64,000 nt of DNA, from NCBI RefSeq assembly GCF_004343155.1, contig NZ_SMDC01000008.1, positions 1-64,000 of the forward strand. Reading direction: 5' to 3'. Each line of letters opens with the position of its first letter. The stretch's first letter is position 1. Below are positions 9,738 through 18,392 of this stretch, piece after piece. Position numbers and translations under genes: made by a program. Source of the DNA: Marichromatium gracile (GTDB lineage: Bacteria > Pseudomonadota > Gammaproteobacteria > Chromatiales > Chromatiaceae). The notes under the pieces were generated by a model, which made no database searches, was not told where the DNA came from, and saw nothing but the letters and a program-made list of their open reading frames with translations.

Positions 9738-10515
9738 GCGGCGGTGTCGCGCCGAGCGCCTCGTAGACCCCGTCCCAGAGACGGATACGGGCGCACAGCG
9801 CCTCCTCGGCGGCGGTCTCGGCCTCCTCGATGCGGCGCGGGTCGTCATCGCACAGCACCTCGAGCAGGCGTATCGACAGCGGGCCGTGGAAGTCGCTGTC
9901 GAGTTCGATGTGGCGTTGCAGATAGGCGTGGAAGATCGGTGCCTGTTCCGGGGTGATCGCCATGTCCTCGAGCAATCGGCGGAACAGCATCGGGATCAGC
10001 GTCTCGCGGCCATGGGCGAGGGCGGCGGCGGCCAGGTGCGGCTTGCCCTCGCGGATGAAGCCGAAGGTGGTCTCGGTGAAGTAGCGCGCCGGCAGCGGCA
10101 CCAGCTCGGGGTCGTAGAGCAGCGCGTCGAGCGGCTCGCGGGCGAGTCGCGCGACGAAGCGACGGGCGGGCTCGGGGTCGGCGCCGACCTCGGTCATGGC
10201 GCGGCAATAGAGTTCGAAGTGGCTGGCATAGAGGGGCGCGGCGGCGGTGGATTCGAGGACGTCGGACTCCTCCTCGAGGACCAGCTGGTTGATGAAGTAG
10301 CGCAGCGCCGGGTCGCCCTGTGGCTGCCACGGCAGGTCGGTCGGGGCGAGCTGGCGCTGCAGGTACTTGATCAGCGACATGAAGTCCCACACCGAGTACA
10401 CGTGGTGCTGCATGAAGGTGCGCAGCCGCCCGAGGTCATCGATGGCGGCATAGACGGGGTGCTGCTCGAGCTGCTGGCGCAGCGGACGGAGATGGTCGAG
10501 ATCGGGTGATGCCAT
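9700..10515 (-). CDS. DUF3050 family protein, haem-oxygenase-like fold
   Basis: A 271-residue protein of the DUF3050 family. Recognisable features are the N-terminal HPVYAAI, the strongly conserved FMQHHVYSVWDFMSLIKYLQ block near residues 34-53, an EEESD acidic motif near residue 97 and HIELDSDFHGP near residue 207. The spacing of His and Glu/Asp residues fits the haem-oxygenase-like fold that binds a di-iron centre in several enzymes, but the reaction is not known. It is soluble, with no signal peptide. It is convergent with and overlaps amtB, and lies 97 bases downstream of the orphan gene at 10612-11355 on the same strand. Confidence 0.82.
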   Translation of the reverse strand: MASPDLDHLRPLRQQLEQHPVYAAIDDLGRLRTFMQHHVYSVWDFMSLIKYLQRQLAPTDLPWQPQGDPALRYFINQLVLEEESDVLESTAAAPLYASHFELYCRAMTEVGADPEPARRFVARLAREPLDALLYDPELVPLPARYFTETTFGFIREGKPHLAAAALAHGRETLIPMLFRRLLEDMAITPEQAPIFHAYLQRHIELDSDFHGPLSIRLLEVLCDDDPRRIEEAETAAEEALCARIRLWDGVYEALGATPPLRPRRDCSQAAR

Positions 10516-10611
10516 GCGCCTGTCCTCGTGATCGAATGATTCCTTGGGTCCCGAGACATCACTATAGGCGAGTGCGCGCGATCGGCTCGCGGCGGGCGGC
10601 AGGGCAGGGCG

Positions 10612-11355
10612 CTAGTGCAAGCGGGTCTCCTGGGCCCAGCGACTGTAGTAGGCCTGCATCAGCGCCCTGACCGGCTCGGGGTAGTCGTGCGTCTCCATCT
10701 GCTCCATGCCCTCGCGGAAGAACCCCGGCGCGAGCTCCGGGGCCAGCTCGATGAGCGCCTCGAAGGCCTCGTGCATCAGGGGCGGCTGCTGGGTGCGGGT
10801 GGCGACGATGGCGCGGTTGTAGAGCAGCACCCGCCAGGCGCGCGCGGCCTCGGGGCCGGCCGGGTCCTGGAGGCGCTCGGTGCCGATGCCGTCGAGGATC
10901 TCGGAGATCAGCCGGTGCAGGGCCACCAGTTCATCGGGGTCGGCGGTGGTGTTGGCCAGTCCGGCGGCGGCGTCGACCAGTGGTGCGGGGCGCAGCAGTT
11001 CGCCGCCGTGGCGCAGCACCCAGCAACTCAGTGGCAGCGCCAGGGTGCTGACGCGACGGGCCAGCGTCGGCAGTTGCAGTGCGCGGGCGATTGCGGCGAG
11101 CTCGGCGAGCAGGTCGAGCCCGTGAACGAGTCGCTGGGTGAGCGCGCGCTCGCGGGCGCAGAGACCGAATTCGCCGTCTCGCGCCGGCTCCAGCGCGGAG
11201 GTCTCGAGGGTGACGAGCAGCCGGTCGAGCGCCTCGAGCGGCACGTCGGGATCGTTCTCGGGCGGGTTGGTCGCGCGCTCGAAGGCGTCACGGATCTCGT
11301 CGCCGATCTCGGTGAGGCACTGGGCGATGCGGGACAGGTCGACCGGGGCTAGCAT
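10612..11355 (-). CDS. Hypothetical helical protein
   Basis: I do not recognise this 247-residue protein. It is leucine- and alanine-rich, apparently all-helical and soluble, with no signal peptide or membrane segment. The C-terminus is more distinctive (AYYSRWAQETRLH). Codon use and GC content match its neighbours, and the frame is open with a plausible ATG at 11355, so I accept it as real. It diverges from the PHP phosphoesterase gene across 86 bases and may share a transcript with the DUF3050 gene downstream. Confidence 0.7.
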   Translation of the reverse strand: MLAPVDLSRIAQCLTEIGDEIRDAFERATNPPENDPDVPLEALDRLLVTLETSALEPARDGEFGLCARERALTQRLVHGLDLLAELAAIARALQLPTLARRVSTLALPLSCWVLRHGGELLRPAPLVDAAAGLANTTADPDELVALHRLISEILDGIGTERLQDPAGPEAARAWRVLLYNRAIVATRTQQPPLMHEAFEALIELAPELAPGFFREGMEQMETHDYPEPVRALMQAYYSRWAQETRLH

Positions 11356-11441
11356 GCTGGGATGATCCTCGCGCGGATGAGTCGGGATGATGGTGTCGCC
11401 AAGCCGACGCCACCTCCGCGCCCGCCTTGCGGTAGACTAGC

Positions 11442-12317
11442 ATGATGACCCCGATTCCCGATCTGCACACCCATTCGACCGCCTCCGATGGAACCCTGAC
11501 CCCAGGCGCGTTGGTCGAGCGCGCGGTACGCGCCGGCCTGACGACCTTGGCGCTGACCGATCACGATACCACCGCCGGGGTCGGGGAGGCCGCCGCCGCG
11601 GCCGCCGGCCACGGGTTGACGCTGGTCCCCGGGGTCGAGGTCTCGGTCACCTGGAACGCCCGTACCATCCATGTGGTAGGGCTCAACGTCGACCCTGTCA
11701 ACCCCGAGCTTGCAGAGGGGCTGGCGCGATTGCGCGCGTTTCGTGACTGGCGCGCCGAGGAGATCGGCCGGCGGCTGGCCAGGCACGGCATCCAGGGCGC
11801 CTACGAGGGCGCGCGGGCGTACGCCGGGGGCAACCTGATCGGGCGCACCCACTTCGCCCGTTTTCTCGTCGAGCAGCGTCTGGCCGCCGACACCGGAGAC
11901 GTGTTCAAGCGCTTTCTCACCACCGGCAAGCCGGGGCACGTCGCCGGCGACTGGGCGAGCCTGGAGGCGGCGGTGGGCTGGATCCGCGCCGCCGGCGGTC
12001 AGGCGGTGATCGCCCACCCCGCGCGCTACCGGCTCACCCGCACCAAGCTGCTGCAGCTGATCGGCGAGTTCCGCGAGCACGGCGGTTGCGGTATCGAGGT
12101 GGTGACCAGCAGTCACAGCCGCGACGAGATCTTCACCTTCGCCCGTCATGCCCGCGAGCAACGCCTGCTGGCCTCGGCGGGTTCGGATTATCACGGTCCC
12201 GAGCAGCCCTGGCTGATGCTCGGGCGGTTGCCACCGCTGCCCGACGGGTGCATCCCGATCTGGCGTGATTGGTCGTCGTGCGCCGTCCCCGCCGGCGCCG
12301 CGCGCGCGACCTGTTAA
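11442..12317 (+). CDS. rnm: PHP-domain phosphoesterase, YciV / RNase AM type
   Basis: A 291-residue PHP (polymerase and histidinol phosphatase) protein. Metal-binding motifs appear in family order: DLHTHSTASDG (residue 7 on), TDHDTTAG (about 40), PGVEVS (about 63), GRTHFAR, AHPARY and GSDYHG near the C-terminus. E. coli YciV acts as a 5'-3' exonuclease maturing rRNA 5' ends and also removes phosphates from 3',5'-nucleotide bisphosphates. The same order, yciV then yciO then trpS and rluB, is seen in many gammaproteobacteria, which supports the assignment. A second in-frame ATG follows the first directly. Confidence 0.9.
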   Translation: MMTPIPDLHTHSTASDGTLTPGALVERAVRAGLTTLALTDHDTTAGVGEAAAAAAGHGLTLVPGVEVSVTWNARTIHVVGLNVDPVNPELAEGLARLRAFRDWRAEEIGRRLARHGIQGAYEGARAYAGGNLIGRTHFARFLVEQRLAADTGDVFKRFLTTGKPGHVAGDWASLEAAVGWIRAAGGQAVIAHPARYRLTRTKLLQLIGEFREHGGCGIEVVTSSHSRDEIFTFARHAREQRLLASAGSDYHGPEQPWLMLGRLPPLPDGCIPIWRDWSSCAVPAGAARATC

Positions 12318-12327
12318 GGACACAGAG

Positions 12328-12948
12328 ATGGCGCAGTTCTTCCAGATTCATCCGGTCAACCCGCAACCGCGGCTGATCCGTCGCGCGGTGGAGATCCTGC
12401 TCGAGGGCGGGGTGATCGTCTATCCCACCGACTCCTCCTACGCGCTCGGCTGCCAGCTCGGCGAGAAGTCGGCGATGGAGCGCATCCGGCGCATCCGCCG
12501 ACTCGACGACAAGCACAACTTCACCCTGGTCTGTCGCGATCTCTCCGAGATCACCACCTATGCCAAGATCGACAACCAGGCCTTCCGTCTGCTCAAGTCG
12601 CTGACCCCCGGACCCTATACCTTCATCCACCACGCCACCAAACAGGTGCCGCGCCGACTGCTCCATCCCAAACGCAAGGCGATCGGCATCCGCGTACCGG
12701 ACAACGAGATCTGTCGCGCGCTGCTCGGCGAGCTCGATCAGCCGATCCTCAGCTCGACGCTGATCATGCCCGATGACGAGCACCCGCTGACCGACCCCTA
12801 CGACATGCGCGAGCTGCTCGACAAGCATGTCGACCTGGTCATCGACGGCGATTTCTGCGGCCTCGAGCCGACCACGGTGATCGACATGACCGCCGAGCCC
12901 CCCGAGGTCGTGCGCCAGGGCAAGGGCGAAGCCGCGCCGCTGAACTGA
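12328..12948 (+). CDS. yciO: YciO, Sua5/YrdC-family protein
   Basis: A 206-residue YrdC-domain protein, exactly the length of E. coli YciO. Conserved features are PTDSSYALGC, KHNFTLVCRDLSE, LTPGPYTFI, IGIRVPDN and the SSTL motif (residues about 30-150). The fold binds ATP, threonine and bicarbonate in the related TsaC/Sua5 enzymes that make threonylcarbamoyl-AMP for tRNA t6A; YciO itself has weak or uncertain activity of this kind. The ATG at 12328 was preferred over an upstream in-frame start that lies inside the end of yciV. The spacing of ten bases from yciV indicates an operon. Confidence 0.9.
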   Translation: MAQFFQIHPVNPQPRLIRRAVEILLEGGVIVYPTDSSYALGCQLGEKSAMERIRRIRRLDDKHNFTLVCRDLSEITTYAKIDNQAFRLLKSLTPGPYTFIHHATKQVPRRLLHPKRKAIGIRVPDNEICRALLGELDQPILSSTLIMPDDEHPLTDPYDMRELLDKHVDLVIDGDFCGLEPTTVIDMTAEPPEVVRQGKGEAAPLN

Positions 12949-12958
12949 GTCCGCGATC

Positions 12959-13630
12959 ATGGAAACGCTCAATCATCTCCAGTGGCTGGCGGTGCTGGCC
13001 CTTCCGGTGCTGTTCGCGATCACCGTGCACGAGGCCGCCCACGGCTGGATGGCCAGCCGGCTCGGGGATCGCACGGCGTGGATGCTGGGGCGGGTGACCT
13101 TCAACCCGCTGCGCCACATCGACCCCATCGGCACCCTGCTGGTGCCGGCGCTCACCTTCGTGCTGGTCGGCTTCCTCTTCGGCTGGGCCAAGCCGGTGCC
13201 GGTGGTCTATCGCAACCTGCGCCGGCCGCGTCGCGACATGGCCCTGGTCGCGCTCGCCGGCCCCGGCGCCAACCTGTTGATGGCGCTGGGCTGGGGGCTG
13301 GTGATCGAGTTCGGGCTGTGGCTGGGGCCAGAGACGGCCTGGGCGGCGTTGCCGCTGGTCTACATGGGCGCGGCCGGGGTGCTGATCAATGTCTTCCTCA
13401 TGGTGCTCAACCTGTTCCCGCTGTTACCCTTGGACGGTGGGCGTGTACTGAATGCGCTGCTGCCGCCGTCCCTGGCGCAGTGGTTTGCTCGACTCGAACC
13501 CTTTGGTCTGATCATCCTGCTGGTCCTCCTGGTCACCGGCGTGCTCGGCGCGATCCTGCTGCCACTGGTCGCCGACACCGTCGCCCTGCTACCGGGCGCG
13601 AGGGTCGTCATGGAACTGTTTTTCGTCTGA
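12959..13630 (+). CDS. Site-2 protease-like M50 metalloprotease
   Basis: A 223-residue membrane protein of the M50 family. The zinc motif HEAAH (residues 22-26) sits in the first helix region, and the second conserved motif NLFPLLPLDGGR, which supplies a zinc-binding Asp, is near residues 150-161. Five to six membrane helices are visible. These small S2P-like proteases lie next to trpS-scpA-scpB in many proteobacteria, but their substrate is not established. It begins ten bases after yciO and ends 17 bases before trpS, consistent with one operon. Confidence 0.9.
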   Translation: METLNHLQWLAVLALPVLFAITVHEAAHGWMASRLGDRTAWMLGRVTFNPLRHIDPIGTLLVPALTFVLVGFLFGWAKPVPVVYRNLRRPRRDMALVALAGPGANLLMALGWGLVIEFGLWLGPETAWAALPLVYMGAAGVLINVFLMVLNLFPLLPLDGGRVLNALLPPSLAQWFARLEPFGLIILLVLLVTGVLGAILLPLVADTVALLPGARVVMELFFV

Positions 13631-13647
13631 CGCGAGGCCGTTAATCC

Positions 13648-14865
13648 TTGAATTCCGTCTCCGCACAACACTCGCGCGTCCTCTCCGGGATGCGCCCGAC
13701 CGGCCGACTCCATCTCGGTCATTATCACGGCGTGCTCAAGAACTGGGTCGAACTCCAGCACGAGTACGATTGCTACTTCTTCATCGCCGACTGGCACGCG
13801 CTGACCACGGCCTACGAGGATCCCACCGCGATCCCGGCCAACATCTGGGAGATGGCGATCGACTGGCTGGCCGCCGGTGTCAATCCCGGCGCCGCGACCC
13901 TGTTCGTGCAGTCACGGGTGCCCGAGCACGCCGAGCTGCATCTGCTGCTGTCGATGATCACCCCGCTGGGCTGGCTCGAGCGGGTGCCGACCTACAAAGA
14001 CCAGCAGGAGCGGCTCAAGGAACTCGACCTGGCCACCTACGGTTTCCTCGGCTACCCGCTGCTGCAGAGCGCCGACATCCTCATCTACAAGGCCGGCCAG
14101 ATCCCGGTCGGTGAGGACCAGATCGCCCACGTCGAACTCACCCGTGAGGTGGCACGCCGCTTCAACCACATCTATGGTCGCGAGCCCGACTTCGAGGAGA
14201 AGGCCGAGGCGGCGCGGCGCAAGATGGGCAAGAAGAACGGCAAGCTGTTCGACAAGCTCCGCCGCGCCTATCAGGAGCAGGGTGATCAGGAGGCGCTGGA
14301 GGTGGCGCGCGCGCTGCTCGAGGGCCAGGCCAACATCACCATGGCCGATCGCGAGCGGCTGTTCGGCTATCTCGAGGGCGGTGGTCGCGAGATCCTCCCC
14401 GAGCCCCAGCCGCTGCTGACCAAGGCCTCGCGGATGCCCGGGCTGGATGGCCAGAAGATGTCCAAGTCCTATGGCAACACCATCTCGCTGCGCGACCGTC
14501 CCGAAGAGGTCGAGAAGGCGATGCGCACCATGCCCACCGACCCGGCGCGGGTGCGCCGTACCGATCCGGGCGACCCGGAGAAGTGCCCGGTGTGGCAGTT
14601 CCACCAGGTCTATTCCGACCCGGCGGTGTGCGACTGGGTGCAACAGGGCTGCCGTTCGGCCGGGATCGGTTGCCTCGAGTGCAAGCAGCCGGTCATCGAT
14701 GCCGTCTGTGCCGAATTGAAGCCGATCCAGGCCCGTGCCGAGGAGTTCGCCGCCCAGCCCGAGCTGGTGCGCAGCATCCTCAACGAGGGCTGCGAGAAGG
14801 CCCGTGACGTCGCCCGCGAGACCCTCGAAGAGGTCCGTCACGCGATGTCGCTGGTGATGGTCTGA
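13648..14865 (+). CDS. trpS: Tryptophanyl-tRNA synthetase
   Basis: Class I aminoacyl-tRNA synthetase that charges tRNA-Trp. The HIGH-type motif is HLGHYHG (about residues 23-29) and the KMSKS loop is QKMSKSYGN (about 269-277). At 405 residues it is about 70 longer than E. coli TrpS because of a charged, helical insertion between roughly residues 180 and 250, before KMSKS; such insertions occur in a known subset of bacterial enzymes. The TTG at 13648 is used as start because GAGG lies about ten bases upstream; the first internal ATG (13690) falls in the conserved GMRPTGR motif and would delete it. Confidence 0.93.
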   Translation: MNSVSAQHSRVLSGMRPTGRLHLGHYHGVLKNWVELQHEYDCYFFIADWHALTTAYEDPTAIPANIWEMAIDWLAAGVNPGAATLFVQSRVPEHAELHLLLSMITPLGWLERVPTYKDQQERLKELDLATYGFLGYPLLQSADILIYKAGQIPVGEDQIAHVELTREVARRFNHIYGREPDFEEKAEAARRKMGKKNGKLFDKLRRAYQEQGDQEALEVARALLEGQANITMADRERLFGYLEGGGREILPEPQPLLTKASRMPGLDGQKMSKSYGNTISLRDRPEEVEKAMRTMPTDPARVRRTDPGDPEKCPVWQFHQVYSDPAVCDWVQQGCRSAGIGCLECKQPVIDAVCAELKPIQARAEEFAAQPELVRSILNEGCEKARDVARETLEEVRHAMSLVMV

Positions 14866-14903
14866 GCCGCCCCCGGTCACGCGCCGGCGCGCACGTCGAT
14901 CGG

Positions 14904-15809
14904 ATGTCCATGGATCGAGCCGGGGAGGCCCGTGTGCGTACGGGCGACGCGTCCGCCCCGCTGCCCGCTGAGGGTGGCGGGGAGGCGGGCGCGCCTCTCG
15001 CCCTGATCCGGGGGACGCCGGTCTTGACGCTGCCGCAGGATCTCTACATCCCGCCCGATGCGCTGGAGGTCTTTCTCGAGACCTTCGAGGGACCGCTCGA
15101 CCTGCTGCTCTATCTGATCAAGCGTCAGAACCTCGACATCCTCGACATCCCCATCGCCGACATCACCGCGCAGTACATGGAGTATGTCGAGCTGATGAGC
15201 GAGCTGCGCCTCGAGCTCGCCGCCGAGTATCTGCTGATGGCCGCGATGCTCGCCGAGATCAAGTCGCGCATGCTGCTGCCGCGCCCGGCAGCTGCCGAGG
15301 ACGAGGAGAGCGATCTCGACCCGCGCGCCGAACTGGTGCGCCGGTTGCTCGAGTACGAGCGCTTCAAGCGCGCCGCGCAGACGATCGACGCCCTGCCGCG
15401 ACTCGAACGCGACCTCTTCCCGGTCGCCGCCGAGCTGCCGCCGACCGAGATCCGTCGGCTGCCGCCGCCGGTCGAACTCGACGAGCTGATCGGCGCGCTG
15501 CGCGCGGTGCTGGCGCGGGCCGATCTCTATGTCAGTCACCGGGTCGAGCGCGAGTCGCTGTCGCTGCGCGAGCGCATGTCGATGGTGCTCGAGCGGCTCG
15601 GTGGCGGCGGTTTCCGCCGCTTCACCGAGCTGTTCGACCTCACCGAGGGCCGCGCCGGCGCGGTGGTGACCTTCCTCGCGGTGCTCGAGCTGGTCAAGAG
15701 CGCGACCCTGGAGCTGGTCCAGCCCGAACCCTTCGCCCCGATCCACGTCCGGCTGCGCGACAGCGGCGCCGACGAGAGCCAGGAACACGATGACGCCACA
15801 GCGGCTTAA
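14904..15809 (+). CDS. scpA: Segregation and condensation protein A
   Basis: The kleisin subunit of the SMC-ScpAB condensin, 301 residues. The N-terminal domain carries the family motif FEGPLDLLLYLIKRQNLDI (about residues 60-78) and the AEYLLMAAMLAEIKSRMLLP helix follows. A winged-helix C-terminal domain binds the SMC head. The first 50 residues are low-complexity and may not be translated if a later start is used. scpB begins 20 bases before its stop. No smc gene is in the window. Confidence 0.94.
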   Translation: MSMDRAGEARVRTGDASAPLPAEGGGEAGAPLALIRGTPVLTLPQDLYIPPDALEVFLETFEGPLDLLLYLIKRQNLDILDIPIADITAQYMEYVELMSELRLELAAEYLLMAAMLAEIKSRMLLPRPAAAEDEESDLDPRAELVRRLLEYERFKRAAQTIDALPRLERDLFPVAAELPPTEIRRLPPPVELDELIGALRAVLARADLYVSHRVERESLSLRERMSMVLERLGGGGFRRFTELFDLTEGRAGAVVTFLAVLELVKSATLELVQPEPFAPIHVRLRDSGADESQEHDDATAA

Positions 15810-16422
15810 ACAGATCGTCGAGGCGGCGCTGTTCGCCGCCGACGCCCCGGTGAGCAGCGAGCGGCTGCTGCAGCTGTTCGAGGACCACGAGCGCCCCGCG
15901 CGCGGGGCGCTCGATCGCGTCCTGGTCGAGCTTGCCGAGGACTATGCCGAGCGCGGCATCGCCCTGGTCGAGGTCGCCAGCGGCTGGCGCGTGCAGGTGC
16001 GCGCCGAACTCGCCCCCTGGGTCGGGCGGCTGTGGGAGGAGCGTGCGCCGCGTTACTCGCGCGCGCTGCTCGAGACCCTGGCGCTGATCGTCTATCGTCA
16101 GCCGATCACCCGGGGCGAGATCGAGGAGATCCGCGGCGTCTCGGTCAGCACCAACATCATTCGCACCCTGCTCGAGCGCGAGTGGGTGCGGGTGGTGGGG
16201 CATCGCGACGTCCCCGGTCGGCCGGCGCTCTATGCCACCACCCGACGCTTTCTCGACTACTTCGGGCTGCGCTCGCTCAACGAGCTGCCGCCCTTGGCCG
16301 AGATCCGCGAACCGGAGCTATTGTTCAACGAGGAGTTGGCGCTCGAGGCGCCGCCCCAACCCCATTCCACGTCCCAGGAGACCGCGCGTGCGGTCCCGGA
16401 GCAACACAACGATGAAGAATGA
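15790..16422 (+). CDS. scpB: Segregation and condensation protein B
   Basis: A 210-residue ScpB protein made of two winged-helix domains. Typical signatures are LKQIVEAALFAADAPVS at the N-terminus, SRALLETLALIVYRQPITRGEIEEIRG split over residues 90-117, and GRPALYATTRRFLDYFGL near 143-160. It dimerises and binds ScpA in the condensin complex that helps chromosome segregation. It overlaps scpA by 20 bases and rluB by 11, so the three genes are tightly coupled. The C-terminal 30 residues are unconserved and polar. Confidence 0.94.
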   Translation: MTPQRLKQIVEAALFAADAPVSSERLLQLFEDHERPARGALDRVLVELAEDYAERGIALVEVASGWRVQVRAELAPWVGRLWEERAPRYSRALLETLALIVYRQPITRGEIEEIRGVSVSTNIIRTLLEREWVRVVGHRDVPGRPALYATTRRFLDYFGLRSLNELPPLAEIREPELLFNEELALEAPPQPHSTSQETARAVPEQHNDEE

Positions 16423-17242
16423 CCGACGCCCGGGTCCTCGGGTGCCACAGGAAGAGCCGGTGCGGCTGCAGAAGCTGCTCGCCGAGGCCGGTCTCGGTTC
16501 GCGCCGCGAGATCGAGGGCTGGATCACTGCCGGGCGGGTGCGCGTCAACGGCGAGCTGGCCACGCTCGGCGATCGCGCCACCCGCGCCGACCGTATCCGC
16601 GTCGACGGCCGCGACGTGCGGCTGCAACGTCAGCGCGACATCGAGCGCCAGGTGATCGTCTACCACAAGCCCGAGGGCGAGGTGGTCACCCGGCGCGACC
16701 CCGAGGAGCGCGCCACGGTGTTCCGTCGGCTGCCACGTCCCAAGCAGGGGCGCTGGATCGCCGTCGGGCGGCTCGACATCAACACCTCCGGGCTGATCCT
16801 GTTCACCACCGATGGCGAGCTGGCCAACCGGCTGATGCACCCCTCGCGCGAGCTCGAGCGCGAGTACGCGACGCGTATCCTCGGCGAGCCGAGCCCGGAG
16901 ACGCTGGCCCAGCTCACCCAGGGCATCGAGCTCGAGGACGGTCCGGCGCGCTTCGACCATATCGAGTCGCGCGGCGGCAGCGGCGCCAACCGCTGGTATC
17001 ACGTGGTGTTGCACGAGGGGCGCAACCGCGAGGTGCGGCGGCTGTGGGAGGCGGCGGGGTTGACCGTCAGCCGGTTGATCCGGGTGCGCTACGGCAACAT
17101 CGAACTCGGTCGGCGGCTGTTCCCGGGGAACTGGCGACCGCTCGACGAGCAGGAACTCAACGGTCTGCTGACCCTCGTCGGCATGGCGCCGTCGCGCCCG
17201 CCGCGCCGCGGTCCGGGTGGCGGACCACGGCGTCGGGGCTGA
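16412..17242 (+). CDS. rluB: 23S rRNA pseudouridine synthase B
   Basis: A 276-residue RsuA/RluB-family enzyme. An N-terminal S4 domain (VRLQKLLAEAGLGSRREIE, about residues 14-32) is followed by the catalytic motif GRLDINTSGLILFTTDGE containing the nucleophile Asp (about residue 117). RluB makes pseudouridine 2605 in 23S rRNA. RluE or RsuA would be alternatives, but the S4 domain and the scpAB-rluB linkage favour RluB. The chosen ATG lies within the end of scpB; a longer in-frame start would run antiparallel to known scpB coding sequence without adding conserved residues. The C-terminus is a short Pro/Gly/Arg tail. Confidence 0.92.
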   Translation: MKNDRRPGPRVPQEEPVRLQKLLAEAGLGSRREIEGWITAGRVRVNGELATLGDRATRADRIRVDGRDVRLQRQRDIERQVIVYHKPEGEVVTRRDPEERATVFRRLPRPKQGRWIAVGRLDINTSGLILFTTDGELANRLMHPSRELEREYATRILGEPSPETLAQLTQGIELEDGPARFDHIESRGGSGANRWYHVVLHEGRNREVRRLWEAAGLTVSRLIRVRYGNIELGRRLFPGNWRPLDEQELNGLLTLVGMAPSRPPRRGPGGGPRRRG

Positions 17243-17251
17243 ACGCGCCGC

Positions 17252-17485
17252 TCAGTAGTGCGGCGGTGGCGGCTCGTCGGAGGGTGCGCCGCCCGTCTGA
17301 TCATCGCGCGCGCTGAGCGCGGAGCTGATCCAGGCGCGGACCTTGGCGAGTTCCTCGCGCAACGCGTCGATCTCGGTCTGCTGACGGGTGACCACCGCGT
17401 TGAGCTGCTTGAGGTCGTCTTCCTGGTAGGTCAGGCGCAGCTGCAGCTCGGTGATGGCCTCGTCCTGGGGTGTGATCTCGGTCAT
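17252..17485 (-). CDS. slyX: SlyX family protein
   Basis: A 77-residue protein of the SlyX family: an N-terminal coiled coil (LQLRLTYQEDDLKQLNAVV then QQTEIDALREELAKV) and the characteristic C-terminal PPPHY. Function is not established for the family. Its ATG overlaps the stop of the hemolysin III-like gene by four bases, so it is translated from the same message. It is convergent with rluB, ten bases apart. Confidence 0.9.
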   Translation of the reverse strand: MTEITPQDEAITELQLRLTYQEDDLKQLNAVVTRQQTEIDALREELAKVRAWISSALSARDDQTGGAPSDEPPPPHY

Positions 17486-18096
17486 AGGTAGAGCAGGATG
17501 GTGAAGTAGTGACTGATGCTGCCGGCGAGCACGAACAGGTGCCAGATGCCGTGGCACCAGGGGAAGCGATCGTCGAGGACGTAGAAGATCACGCCCACGG
17601 TATAGAAGAGCCCCCCGGCGAGCAGCCACCAGAAACCGGCCGCCGGTAGCGCCGCGATCAGCGGGTCGAGCGCGAACACCACCAGCCAGCCCATCGCCAG
17701 ATAGATCAGGATCGGCAGCACCCGTGCGCCCTTGCGCGGCAGCGATTCGAGGATCATGCCGATCACCGCCAGCCCCCAGACCGCGCTGAACAGCCACCAA
17801 CCGACGCTGCCCTGCAGTGCGAGCAGGGTGAAGGGCGTATAGGTCCCCGCGATCAGCAGATAGATCGCATGATGATCGAGCATGCGGAAGATCTGCTTGG
17901 CGCGTCCGCGCAGGCTGTGGTAGAGGGTCGAGAACAGATAGAGCAGGAACAGCGTGACCCCATAGATGGTCAGGCTCGAGATCCGTACCGCGCCGCCCTC
18001 GGTGCTGGCGAGGGTGATCATCACGGTGACCCCGATCAGGGCGAGCACCGCGCCCACCAGATGTGTGATGCTGTTGAAGCGTTCTCCTGCGTACAC
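17482..18096 (-). CDS. Hemolysin III / PAQR-family membrane protein (YqfA-like)
   Basis: A 204-residue membrane protein with seven predicted helices, typical of the bacterial hemolysin III (Hly-III) branch of the PAQR superfamily. Conserved motifs are NSITHLVGA (residues 8-16), STLYHS, FRMLDHHAIYLLIAGTYTP and WCHGIWHLFVLAGSISHY near the C-terminus; the Ser, Asp and His residues are those expected to bind a metal. The name is historical; most members are not toxins and may be membrane hydrolases. It starts with GTG preceded by AAGGGTGA. slyX follows in the same operon. Upstream lies the repeat region. Confidence 0.9.
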   Translation of the reverse strand: MYAGERFNSITHLVGAVLALIGVTVMITLASTEGGAVRISSLTIYGVTLFLLYLFSTLYHSLRGRAKQIFRMLDHHAIYLLIAGTYTPFTLLALQGSVGWWLFSAVWGLAVIGMILESLPRKGARVLPILIYLAMGWLVVFALDPLIAALPAAGFWWLLAGGLFYTVGVIFYVLDDRFPWCHGIWHLFVLAGSISHYFTILLYL

Positions 18097-18274
18097 GATT
18101 CACCCTTAACTGTGGCGCTGATGACCTCGCGAGATGCGTGGTCGTTGCGATGAGACATGGTTCGACACCACCCCCGCGGCCGCGCCTGGACGTGGAGTGT
18201 GACGGGCCGAGGAGGGAGTGGCTGAGTGCGACTGCATTATTACACAGCCGGCCGCGGATGCCAGACCGTGCGGG

Positions 18275-18323
18275 CAGCCGCCAGCGGTTAGCTACCAGCC
18301 GCCAGCCGCCAGCCGCCAGCCGG
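18275..18323. repeat. Mixed CAGCNNN heptamer array
   Basis: Seven consecutive 7-base units in perfect phase: CAGCCGC, CAGCGGT, TAGCTAC, CAGCCGC (three times) and CAGCCGG. It abuts the left arm of the 36-base inverted repeat, as the 18900-18955 array abuts the right arm, so the inverted symmetry extends into the heptamers. Confidence 0.9.
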
Positions 18324-18325
18324 GA

Positions 18326-18361
18326 GGGATTGAACCGCGAAGCCGCGAAGGACGCGAAGGG
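18326..18361 (+). repeat. Left arm of a 36-base inverted repeat
   Basis: Begins GGGATTGAACCGCGAAG and ends GGACGCGAAGGG. The reverse complement of 18863-18898 matches it at 34 of 36 positions. AACCGC-GAAG-type sequences of this style occur in intergenic regions of many proteobacteria, but I know of no assigned function. Confidence 0.93.
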
Positions 18362-18392
18362 AAAGCTAACAGCGTCCAGCCGCCAGCCACCA

